DNA of 42,564 nucleotides from NCBI GenBank assembly GCA_020426845.1, contig JAGQPF010000533.1:1-42564 (forward strand). The letters run 5' to 3'. This DNA is from Planctomycetales bacterium. GTDB lineage: Bacteria > Planctomycetota > Planctomycetia > Pirellulales > Pirellulaceae. Positions 15,678-22,539 of the stretch are shown in pieces; the first letter of the stretch is position 1; every line of letters begins with the position of its first letter. The notes below the pieces were generated by a model. It saw nothing but the letters and a program-made list of their open reading frames with translations. It had not been told where the DNA came from and searched no databases. The position numbers were made by a program, and so were the translations under genes.

Positions 15678-16142
15678 ATGGACGCGGCAAAGATGAAGGG
15701 AATGCTGCGGGAGCTGCGATTTTCCGCGGACCTGCCCGACTCCCTGCTGGAGCAACTTGCCGAGGAGATGCAAGAGGTTTCGATCCCGGCTGGATCAACC
15801 GTCTTTCGCGAGGGAGCGGAGAATCACTCCCTATACCTTGTCATTCACGGGCACTTTACGCTGTCGATGAATGTGCCCGGCCGGGGCGCCGTGCCGATCT
15901 TGACGGTCGGCGAGGGTGAGATGTTCGGCTGGTCGTCGCTGCTTGGCGAAGGCAAGATGACGACCTCGGCCGTGGCCACCGAGGACTCGCTTTGTCTCGT
16001 CGTCGAAGCGGCGAAACTGCATGAACTGTCCGAGGCCGATGCGGCCTTCGGGTATCACCTCATGCGGCGCATGGCCGGCGCAGTTTCCTCGCGGCTGATT
16101 GCGACGCGACTCCAATTGCTCGATTTGTTTGGCGATCACTAA
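15678..16142 (+). CDS. Stand-alone cyclic-nucleotide-binding-fold protein
   Basis: A 154-residue protein. The ATG at 15678 follows GAGGG closely; a GTG at 15639 and an ATG at 15693 are alternatives. Nearly the whole protein is one cNMP-binding (CAP_ED) domain: LEQLAEEMQEVSIPAGSTVFREGAENHSLYLVIHGHFTLSM, then the phosphate-cassette region GEMFGWSSLLGEGKMTTSAVATEDSLCLVV. The cassette Glu of GE-FGE is Trp, and the Arg that contacts the cyclic phosphate in cAMP binders is not present (GKMTTSA), so classical cAMP binding is unlikely. A C-terminal helix (YHLMRRMAGAVSSRLIATRLQLLDLF) ends the protein with no DNA-binding domain. Its position before the hydrogenase genes suggests a redox or ligand sensor or an accessory subunit. 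That role is inference. Confidence 0.8.
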   Translation: MDAAKMKGMLRELRFSADLPDSLLEQLAEEMQEVSIPAGSTVFREGAENHSLYLVIHGHFTLSMNVPGRGAVPILTVGEGEMFGWSSLLGEGKMTTSAVATEDSLCLVVEAAKLHELSEADAAFGYHLMRRMAGAVSSRLIATRLQLLDLFGDH

Positions 16143-16151
16143 TGGACTGTC

Positions 16152-16258
16152 AAGCCTTCGTTTTGGGTTTGGAGAACTCGCGAAGTCGCGGCGAGCCTCG
16201 AGCATGGGGCGGCGACCAACCCAACGTTTTCGTGTCGACGGGGCACTAGCCAAGCATT
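16152..16258. repeat. Structured ~100-bp dispersed repeat, copy 2
   Basis: This is the second copy of the element at 36-137. It starts 10 bases after the stop of the cyclic-nucleotide-fold gene and ends about 67 bases before the hydrogenase beta-subunit ATG. TTGGGTTTGG can pair with CCAACCCAA across about 40 bases. It differs from copy 1 by scattered substitutions and small indels, so it is not a recent duplication. Confidence 0.7.
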
Positions 16259-16325
16259 GGCGCGTGCAAGGCGCGTTGCCCCGCCCGTCACCTCGCAACC
16301 TCGTCCCCGGCAACAACTGACGAAC

Positions 16326-17468
16326 ATGCAAGAGGCATCCACACCGTCGACCGCCCCCGCCGCTCGCCGCTTCCTAGCCAAAGACGGGTTGCACGACCTG
16401 TTTGCCGCTCTGCAATCGCGGGGATACCAGGTGGTCGGCCCGACGATCGATCAGGAAGCAATTGTCTACGACGAGCTAAGAAGCCCCGAGGACCTGCCTC
16501 GCGGCTGGACAGACGTGCAAGAGCCGGGGAGTTATCGGCTGCAGCGCAGCGAGGAGGGCTCCCAAGACAACTACTTCGATTACGTTGTCGGACCGTACTC
16601 GTGGAAGCGATTTCTCTATCCGCCGCGGTTGACGGTCAGTGTCGCCGACTTGACCGAGCAGGGCTGGCAGTTCTCCGAGCCACAGGAGCCCACGCCGCGT
16701 TATGCGTTTTTAGGCGTCCGCGCATGTGAGTTGCACGCCATTCAGATTCAAGACCGGGTGTTTCTCAACGGCGAATTTGTGGACCCGGAGTACCAGCGAC
16801 GCCGCGAGGAGGCGCTGATCATCGCGGTCAACTGCACTCGAGCGGCGCCGACCTGCTTTTGCACCTCCATGAACACCGGCCCGAAATGCGACGCCGGGTT
16901 CGACTTGGCGCTCACCGAACTCAAGGACGGCTTCGTCATCGAGTCGGCCACCCAGCTTGGCGAGGAGATTCTCGCCAAGCTGACGACAGTCCCCGCCACG
17001 GACGAACGCCTGCAAGCCGCCGACGCTGCCTGCGGTCAGGCCGTCGCGCAGATCCAGCGACGCCTGGACACCGAGGGCGTGCGCGACCTGCTGCTCTCCA
17101 ATCTCGATCACCCCCGCTGGAAGCAGGTTGCCGAACGATGTTTGTCCTGCACCAATTGCACCATGGTCTGCCCGACTTGCTTCTGCGCGTCGGTCGACGA
17201 AGTCACGGACTTGTCCGCCGAGCATGTCGAGCGTCGACGGCAATGGGACTCCTGCTTCAACCCCGAATTCAGCTACATCCACGGCGGCAACATCCGCGAC
17301 TCGATTCCGTCGCGTTACCGCCAGTGGTTGACGCACAAGCTCGGAACGTGGATCGACCAGTTCGGCGTGTCGGGTTGCGTCGGCTGCGGCCGCTGCATCA
17401 CGTGGTGCCCTCCTGGCATCGACCTGACCGAGGAAGTGGCCGCGATTCGTGAGGAGGCGCAACCGTGA
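16326..17468 (+). CDS. hydB: Group 3b [NiFe] hydrogenase beta subunit (sulfhydrogenase/ferredoxin-type Fe-S protein)
   Basis: A 380-residue electron-transfer subunit. The ATG at 16326 is chosen; upstream in-frame sequence down to 16257 lies in the repeat. The N-terminal two-thirds match the family ([83 protein letters not shown]). Two [4Fe-4S] ferredoxin sites end the protein: C272, C275, C278, C282 (with extra C285 and C287), and C351, C354, C357, C361. It passes electrons between the gamma-subunit flavin and the hydrogenase small subunit in a cytoplasmic, NAD(P)-linked bidirectional enzyme. Its last codons overlap the next gene by four bases. The same beta-gamma-delta-alpha order is known from Pyrococcus soluble hydrogenase I. 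Confidence 0.92.
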   Translation: MQEASTPSTAPAARRFLAKDGLHDLFAALQSRGYQVVGPTIDQEAIVYDELRSPEDLPRGWTDVQEPGSYRLQRSEEGSQDNYFDYVVGPYSWKRFLYPPRLTVSVADLTEQGWQFSEPQEPTPRYAFLGVRACELHAIQIQDRVFLNGEFVDPEYQRRREEALIIAVNCTRAAPTCFCTSMNTGPKCDAGFDLALTELKDGFVIESATQLGEEILAKLTTVPATDERLQAADAACGQAVAQIQRRLDTEGVRDLLLSNLDHPRWKQVAERCLSCTNCTMVCPTCFCASVDEVTDLSAEHVERRRQWDSCFNPEFSYIHGGNIRDSIPSRYRQWLTHKLGTWIDQFGVSGCVGCGRCITWCPPGIDLTEEVAAIREEAQP

Positions 17469-18346
17469 ATGCCCAAGTCGCCCCCAATCCTTGGCTCGCC
17501 AAGCCTGCCGCGATCCGCGCGATCCGCCACGAGATTCCCGGCGTGTCCACTTACGACCTGGAGCTGCTGAACCCCGCGGACCGCGAGCAGTATCGGTTCT
17601 TGCCGGGCCAGTTCAACATGCTGTACCTGCCCGGCGCCGGCGAGATCGCCATTTCCATCAGCCAGGACCCCGGTGAGCTCACCGCTTCGCCGCCAAGTTC
17701 AGGGCAACGTTCGACGCAATTCTTGGCCCACACCGTCCGCATTGCCGGCGCCGTGACCCACACGCTTTCGACGCTCGGCGTCGGTGGCACCCTGGGCTTG
17801 CGCGGGCCCTACGGCGTCGGGTGGCCACTGGCCGAATGCGAGGGGCGAGACGTGGTGATCGTCGCCGGCGGCATCGGCTTGGCGCCGCTGCGGCCCATGA
17901 TCTGTCAGCTGCTGCGGGAGCGCGAGCGTTACCGCAACCTGTATCTGCTGTATGGCGCCCGCTCGCCCGACACGATCCTCTACGCCGCCGAGCTGGAGCG
18001 TTGGCAGCGGCGGGGACTGAATGTGTACACAACCGTGGATCGCTCCAGTGACGGCTGGAAGGGCAACGTGGGCGTCGTCACCGTGTTGCTGGAGCGGCTG
18101 AAGTTCGAGTCGTCCCGCGCGACTGTCGTCTGCTGCGGCCCCGAGGTCATGATGCGGTTCACCGCCGCCACCTGTCTGCGGATCGGCGTGCCAACAACCG
18201 ACATCTGGGTCTCGATGGAGCGCAACATGCAATGCGCGGCCGGCTTCTGCGGCCATTGCCAGCTGGGACCGGAATTCGTCTGCAAGGATGGCCCGGTGTT
18301 TCGGCTCGACCGCATCGCGCCCTGGATGGACGTGGAGGGACTTTGA
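17465..18346 (+). CDS. hydG: Group 3b [NiFe] hydrogenase gamma subunit (FAD/NAD(P)-binding, 2Fe-2S)
   Basis: A 293-residue flavoprotein of the dihydroorotate dehydrogenase electron-transfer/ferredoxin-NADP reductase type. The start is the GTG at 17465, inside a GTGA overlap with hydB. The FAD-binding barrel includes [18 protein letters not shown]. The nucleotide-binding half begins with [34 protein letters not shown]. The C-terminal [2Fe-2S] site uses C257, C262, C265 and C273 ([14 protein letters not shown]...FVC). It exchanges hydride with NAD(P)H and passes electrons to the beta subunit. Whether NADP or NAD is preferred cannot be read with confidence. It lies two bases before the delta-subunit gene. 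Confidence 0.92.
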   Translation: MNAQVAPNPWLAKPAAIRAIRHEIPGVSTYDLELLNPADREQYRFLPGQFNMLYLPGAGEIAISISQDPGELTASPPSSGQRSTQFLAHTVRIAGAVTHTLSTLGVGGTLGLRGPYGVGWPLAECEGRDVVIVAGGIGLAPLRPMICQLLRERERYRNLYLLYGARSPDTILYAAELERWQRRGLNVYTTVDRSSDGWKGNVGVVTVLLERLKFESSRATVVCCGPEVMMRFTAATCLRIGVPTTDIWVSMERNMQCAAGFCGHCQLGPEFVCKDGPVFRLDRIAPWMDVEGL

Positions 18347-18348
18347 CG

Positions 18349-19164
18349 ATGAGCGGATCGATTGTCACCGGACGCCAAAAGCTCAGCCTGGGCGTGTTCA
18401 AATTCGCGTCCTGCGACGGCTGCCAACTGTCGTTGCTCGACATCGAGGCAGACCTGCTGCAACTCGGCAGCGCAGTGGACATAGCGTATTTTCTCGAAGC
18501 GACGAGCGTCACTCGGCCGGGGCCGTACGATCTTGCGTTGGTTGAGGGCTCGATCACGACTCCCGACGACGCGAAGCGGATCCAGCGCATCCGCGCCGAA
18601 TCGCGGAAGCTGGTGACGATCGGCGCGTGCGCGACGTCGGGAGGCATCCAAGCCTTGCGGAATTGGGCGGATCACGAGGAGTTTGTGCGGATGGTCTATC
18701 CGCATCCCGAGTTTCTCTCGACGCTGGCGACCTCGACGGCGATCTCCGATCACGTGCCGGTCGACTTCGAGTTGCGTGGCTGCCCCGTCAACCAGCGACA
18801 GCTGGTCGAGGTGGTTCGCGCGTTGGTAGCTGGCCGGCGTCCGCGGATCCCGACGCACAGCGTGTGCCTGGAGTGCAAACGGCAGGGCAATGTATGCGTC
18901 GCGGTGGCCCAAGACATTCCTTGCCTCGGCCCGGTCACGCAGGCCGGCTGCGGCGCGATCTGCCCTAGCTACGACCGCGGCTGTTACGGCTGCTTCGGCC
19001 CCGCCGCCCAGGCCAACTTGGTCAGCATCACGGCCAAGCTCGCGTCCTCCGGCGCCAGTCCGGCGGAGGTCGCCAACCATCTGCGCGGGATGAACGCGAA
19101 CGCGCCCGAGTTCCGCACAGCAAGTGACAATATCACGTCACTACAAAGCGGAGACCGACAATGA
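18349..19164 (+). CDS. hydD: Group 3b [NiFe] hydrogenase delta (small) subunit
   Basis: A 271-residue small subunit. The ATG at 18349 has GGAGGG nine bases upstream; frames open further upstream lie inside hydG and are rejected. Proximal-cluster cysteines are at 22 and 25 (FASCDGCQLSLLDIE), in IGACATSGG and in LRGCPVNQ. Further cysteines in the last hundred residues (VCLECKRQGNVCV, IPCLGP, AGCGAICPSYDRGCYGCFGP) can hold the medial and distal clusters. There is no Tat signal, which fits a cytoplasmic group 3 enzyme. It carries electrons from the NiFe site to the beta subunit. An ATGA overlap couples it to the large-subunit gene. Confidence 0.94.
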   Translation: MSGSIVTGRQKLSLGVFKFASCDGCQLSLLDIEADLLQLGSAVDIAYFLEATSVTRPGPYDLALVEGSITTPDDAKRIQRIRAESRKLVTIGACATSGGIQALRNWADHEEFVRMVYPHPEFLSTLATSTAISDHVPVDFELRGCPVNQRQLVEVVRALVAGRRPRIPTHSVCLECKRQGNVCVAVAQDIPCLGPVTQAGCGAICPSYDRGCYGCFGPAAQANLVSITAKLASSGASPAEVANHLRGMNANAPEFRTASDNITSLQSGDRQ

Positions 19165-20453
19165 CTGAGCGAGTGTTCAAGGTGGAGGCGCTGACCCGAG
19201 TCGAAGGGGAAGGCGGGCTGTACTTGCGGATGGCCGGCGACCAGGTCGACGACATTCAATTGCAAATCTACGAGCCTCCCCGCTTGTTCGAGGCGCTGCT
19301 GCGCGGCAAGCCGCTCGAGGAAACGCCGGACATCACGGCCCGCATCTGTGGCATCTGCCCCGTCGCCTACCAGATGAGCAGCGTCCATGCGCTCGAGGCG
19401 GCGCTCGGCATCACGATCTCGCCGGAGGTGCGGCGGCTGCGCAGGCTGCTCTATTGCGGCGAATGGATCGAGAGCCATGCGCTGCACATCTATCTGCTCA
19501 ACGCGCCCGACTTCCTTGGCTATCAAAGTGGCCTGGAGCTCGCCGGACACTATCCGGCGGAGGCCGAACGGGGCCTGCGCATGAAGAAGCACGGCAACGA
19601 CTTGTTGCAGGTGCTGGGCGGGCGGGCCATTCACCCGGTCAACGTCGCCGTCGGCGGGTTCTACCGACTGCCGAAACGCGCCGAGATGCAAAAGTTGATC
19701 CCCGACTTTGAATGGTGCCTCGAAGCGGCCATCGCCACCACTCGCTGGGCCGCCACCTTCGACTTCCCTGAGCTCGACTGCGATTACCAGTTCGTTTCGC
19801 TCGGGCATGACGACGAGTACCCGATGAATGAGGGGCCGGTCATCACCAGCGACGGCGAGCGGATTGACGTGACCGACTATGAAGCGCACTTCAAGGAAGT
19901 CCAGCGACCACATTCCACCGCCTTTCACTCGCTGCGGACTGACGCCGAGACGCCCTATCTCGTCGGGCCCCTGGCCCGGGTCGGGCTCTGCTTCGACAAG
20001 CTCGCGCCCGTGGCCCGCGAAGTCTCGCAAGAGCTCGGGCTGCGCTGGCCCTCCCACAACCCGTTCCATAGCATTCTCGCTCGAGGCCTCGAGCTGATTC
20101 ATGTCTTCTCGGAGGGTCTGGAAATATTGCGAGACTACGAGCCGACTCGGCCTGCACGCCAGCCCTACGAGTATCGCGTGGGCGAGGGCTGCGCCGCGAC
20201 AGAGGCGCCTCGCGGACTGCTCTATCACCACTACCGAGTCTCCGACGACGGCAAGATCGTCACCGCCAACATCATTCCGCCCACCTCGCAAAACCAGGCA
20301 CGCATCGAAGAGGACCTGCGCCGCTGGGCGCCGCGAGTCGTAAGCGACGACGACTCGCAAACGTCTCGCCAACTGGAGAATCTCGTCCGCTGCTACGACC
20401 CCTGCATCAGTTGCTCAACACACTTCCTGAAAGTGAAGATCGACCGTCAGTAG
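19161..20453 (+). CDS. hydA: Group 3b [NiFe] hydrogenase alpha (large) subunit
   Basis: A 430-residue catalytic subunit that carries the Ni-Fe(CN)2CO centre and interconverts H2 with protons and electrons. Family enzymes of group 3b can also reduce sulfur in vitro. The N-terminal nickel ligands are C63 and C66 in RICGICPVAYQMSS, and the C-terminal ligands C415 and C418 in DPCISCSTH. His421 is followed by a nine-residue tail (FLKVKIDRQ) that the dedicated endopeptidase would remove after nickel insertion. The start (MTERVFKVEALTRVEGEG) keeps the usual TRVEGEG motif, and the length is normal for group 3b. It overlaps hydD by four bases and is followed after 46 bases by the maturation protease. 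Confidence 0.95.
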   Translation: MTERVFKVEALTRVEGEGGLYLRMAGDQVDDIQLQIYEPPRLFEALLRGKPLEETPDITARICGICPVAYQMSSVHALEAALGITISPEVRRLRRLLYCGEWIESHALHIYLLNAPDFLGYQSGLELAGHYPAEAERGLRMKKHGNDLLQVLGGRAIHPVNVAVGGFYRLPKRAEMQKLIPDFEWCLEAAIATTRWAATFDFPELDCDYQFVSLGHDDEYPMNEGPVITSDGERIDVTDYEAHFKEVQRPHSTAFHSLRTDAETPYLVGPLARVGLCFDKLAPVAREVSQELGLRWPSHNPFHSILARGLELIHVFSEGLEILRDYEPTRPARQPYEYRVGEGCAATEAPRGLLYHHYRVSDDGKIVTANIIPPTSQNQARIEEDLRRWAPRVVSDDDSQTSRQLENLVRCYDPCISCSTHFLKVKIDRQ

Positions 20454-20499
20454 CGTCGAAAATCGGTTGAGGCATCGTGACTGCCGATTCGCGAACATC

Positions 20500-21096
20500 A
20501 TGAACAGCTCTGCCCCTACGCCCGTCGACACGTCGCGACGCATCTTGGTGGCCGGCATCGGCAGCCCCCATGGCGACGACCAAGTCGGTTGGCTTACGAT
20601 CGACGCGTTGCGAGCAACGTCGGAACCCACAATCGGCATCGAGATTCGACGCGTCGCCTCTCCCATCGACCTGCTGGACTTGCTCGGCGGGCGTCTTGAT
20701 CTTTTGTTGATTTGCGATGCTTGCCGAGGATTGGCCGCGCCCGGCGCCGTCATTCGCTCACCGTGGCGATATGCGAATCAGCAGCTTGCAGCGCCCGAGT
20801 CCCAACGAGGTCAAGACGGAGCACCGGCATGCGGCTTGCCCAAAGTCATGCCAACGGGTTCCACACTCGTCGTCCCTCGTGACGACTTCGACCTTGGCTG
20901 CTGGTCCGGCACGCACGACGTCTCGCTGCCCGTCACGCTCCAGCTTGCCGAACGCCTGGGGAAACTACCACCGACGGTAGTCGTCGTCGGCATCGAGGTG
21001 GATTCGGTCGAGCCGCTCGCAGAGCTCTCCGCTCCCGTTGCGGGGGCGGTTCCACGAGCCGTGGAGGAGTTGCTACGATGCATGAGCACTCCATGA
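20500..21096 (+). CDS. [NiFe] hydrogenase maturation protease (HycI/HyaD-type)
   Basis: A 198-residue endopeptidase that removes the C-terminal tail of the large subunit once nickel is in place. The ATG at 20500 is chosen over an upstream TTG at 20467. The family start is clear: RILVAGIGSPHGDDQVGW, matching the GxGN/S-x4-DD-x-G motif whose Asp contacts nickel, and LLICDACRGL carries the second acidic ligand. The central part (QQLAAPESQRGQDGAPACGLPKVMP) is longer than in compact homologues. GTHDVSLPVTLQLAERLGKLP is the conserved His region. It overlaps hypA by 19 bases, so the two are translationally linked. Confidence 0.88.
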   Translation: MNSSAPTPVDTSRRILVAGIGSPHGDDQVGWLTIDALRATSEPTIGIEIRRVASPIDLLDLLGGRLDLLLICDACRGLAAPGAVIRSPWRYANQQLAAPESQRGQDGAPACGLPKVMPTGSTLVVPRDDFDLGCWSGTHDVSLPVTLQLAERLGKLPPTVVVVGIEVDSVEPLAELSAPVAGAVPRAVEELLRCMSTP

Positions 21097-21491
21097 TTCG
21101 AGCATTGCTGGAGCTCGTCGAGCAAGTGCGAGCGGAACACCAAGCAGCAGAGGCAACGGGCGATTCTGTCGAAGTATTTCAGGTGCATGTCGAAGTCGGT
21201 CCGCTCACCGGCGCCGAGCCCGATTTGCTCCAATCCGCGTTTCGATCGTTGACGCAGGAGACATCCATGGACCAAGCGACATTGCGGATCTCAGCCGTGC
21301 CGCTTACCGCCAGCTGTCTCGAGTGCGGAGAGAATTTCGAAATCGTCGAATTTCGCTTCTTCTGCCCACACTGCCAGGGCCATGTTCGCGTTACGGGCGG
21401 AGACAGCTTTCAGCTCGTCAGCATCGACGTGAGACCCAGCGCACCGCAAAGCAGGCCATCAAAGTTACCGTCAAGCGACCGGGAGAGTTGA
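21078..21491 (+). CDS. hypA: Hydrogenase nickel-incorporation protein HypA
   Basis: A 137-residue nickel metallochaperone. It begins MHEHSMI, with His2 and Glu3, the residues that bind nickel at the processed N-terminus. A zinc site with two CxxC motifs follows (CLEC and CPHC, in TASCLECGENFEIVEFRFFCPHCQG). It is about 20 residues longer at the C-terminus than typical HypA and has a small insertion near VRAEHQAAEATGD. It works with HypB to load nickel into the hydrogenase large subunit. It overlaps the protease gene and ends one base before the hypB GTG. Confidence 0.93.
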   Translation: MHEHSMIRALLELVEQVRAEHQAAEATGDSVEVFQVHVEVGPLTGAEPDLLQSAFRSLTQETSMDQATLRISAVPLTASCLECGENFEIVEFRFFCPHCQGHVRVTGGDSFQLVSIDVRPSAPQSRPSKLPSSDRES

Positions 21492-21492
21492 T

Positions 21493-22182
21493 GTGGCGAG
21501 TGACAGTCAAACACCAGCCACGAGCATCGTGGTCAGGCGCACGGTGGGCGAACAAGCGGCAGTCGACGCCGAAGCCGAGCGTCGACGCCTGGCCGCCCGC
21601 GGCACCCTGGTCGTCAACTTGCTTTCCTCGCCCGGCGCGGGCAAAACGACGTTGCTGGAGCAGACGGCCCGTCGCATGGGTTCCGACTGGCGAATCGCCG
21701 TTCTGGTCGGCGACTTGGAAACCGACCGAGACGCTCAACGGTTGCAGGGACTGGTGCCGACCGCCCAGTTGACCACCGGCGGGGCCTGCCACTTGGAACT
21801 GCCGCTGGTGCAGCGCGGCCTGGCGGCATTGGGCGATCCCGAGCTGGATTTTCTGTTCATCGAAAACGTCGGCAATCTGGTCTGCCCCGCCTCGCACGAT
21901 CTGGGCGAACACTTGCGAGTTGTGCTCGTCAGCACGACCGAGGGCGATGACAAGCCAGGCAAATACCCGAAGATGTTTCGCACCAGCCAGGTCATGCTCG
22001 TCACCAAGATCGACCTGCTGCCCTACGTGCCGTTCCAAGTCGAACACGTGATCGCCGACGCTCGCCGCATTCAACCGCAGCTGGAAGCCATTCCAATCGG
22101 CGCGCTGCAAGGCGAGGGACTGGATCAATGGCAGCGTTGTCTGATCGATGCACGGCAACGGCTAACTGCTTCCTCCTCCTAA
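21493..22182 (+). CDS. hypB: Hydrogenase nickel-incorporation GTPase HypB
   Basis: A 229-residue SIMIBI-class GTPase. The start is GTG at 21493 with GGGAG seven bases upstream; an ATG two bases earlier is in another frame. The P-loop is SSPGAGKTTL, the metal and switch region GDLETDRDAQRL, then FIENVGNLVCPA and VTKIDLL. The N-terminus lacks the histidine-rich nickel-storage stretch of some homologues and the N-terminal CxxCGC motif of E. coli HypB. It hydrolyses GTP to deliver nickel together with HypA. It is the last gene of the unit; hypC, hypD, hypE and hypF are not in this window. Confidence 0.94.
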   Translation: MASDSQTPATSIVVRRTVGEQAAVDAEAERRRLAARGTLVVNLLSSPGAGKTTLLEQTARRMGSDWRIAVLVGDLETDRDAQRLQGLVPTAQLTTGGACHLELPLVQRGLAALGDPELDFLFIENVGNLVCPASHDLGEHLRVVLVSTTEGDDKPGKYPKMFRTSQVMLVTKIDLLPYVPFQVEHVIADARRIQPQLEAIPIGALQGEGLDQWQRCLIDARQRLTASSS

Positions 22183-22279
22183 ACAGCTCCATGCATCGTG
22201 TTCTCCACGTAGCATGGGCGGCTCGCCCGTGTCTTCGTGCACTTCGCGTTCGGCAGAAACCGCCGTAGCTGGGCTTGCC

Positions 22280-22431
22280 GTCAGTTCCTATCCCTCGCTG
22301 ACGCTTCGGGTTTCCTTGTCAGCTCCTATCCCTCGCTGACGCTTCGGGTTTCCTTGTCAGCTCCTATCCCTCGCTGACGCTTCGGGTTTCCTTGACAGCT
22401 CCTATCCCTCGCTGACGCTTCGGGTTTCCTT
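22280..22431. repeat. Four perfect-length tandem 38-bp repeats (AGCGAGGGAT family)
   Basis: Copies lie at 22280-22317, 22318-22355, 22356-22393 and 22394-22431, nearly identical. Each unit carries GTCAGC and GCTGAC, 6-base inverted arms separated by 11 bases, so each can form a hairpin, followed by GCTTCGGGTTTCCTT. The reverse complement contains AACCCGAAGCGTCAGCGAGG, the core shared with repeats at 10212-10317 and 36991-37133. The array fills most of the gap between hypB and the isomerase gene. Confidence 0.92.
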
Positions 22432-22539
22432 CTTCGCGCCGTTGCGGCACTGGCGCCAATCGAGCTGGCGCCGATAATGAGCGCGAGGGCGTCGCGCCCC
22501 GGTCGAACGCAGATCCCGATTTCGCAGGAAACGATCACC

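Noticed and set aside
18984..20372. A 462-residue frame antisense to the hydrogenase large subunit
   Set aside because: The plus-strand gene has both nickel motifs; the antisense frame is a composition effect.
22280..22431. A CRISPR array
   Set aside because: The 38-bp units are directly contiguous with no unique spacers between them, and no cas gene is present.
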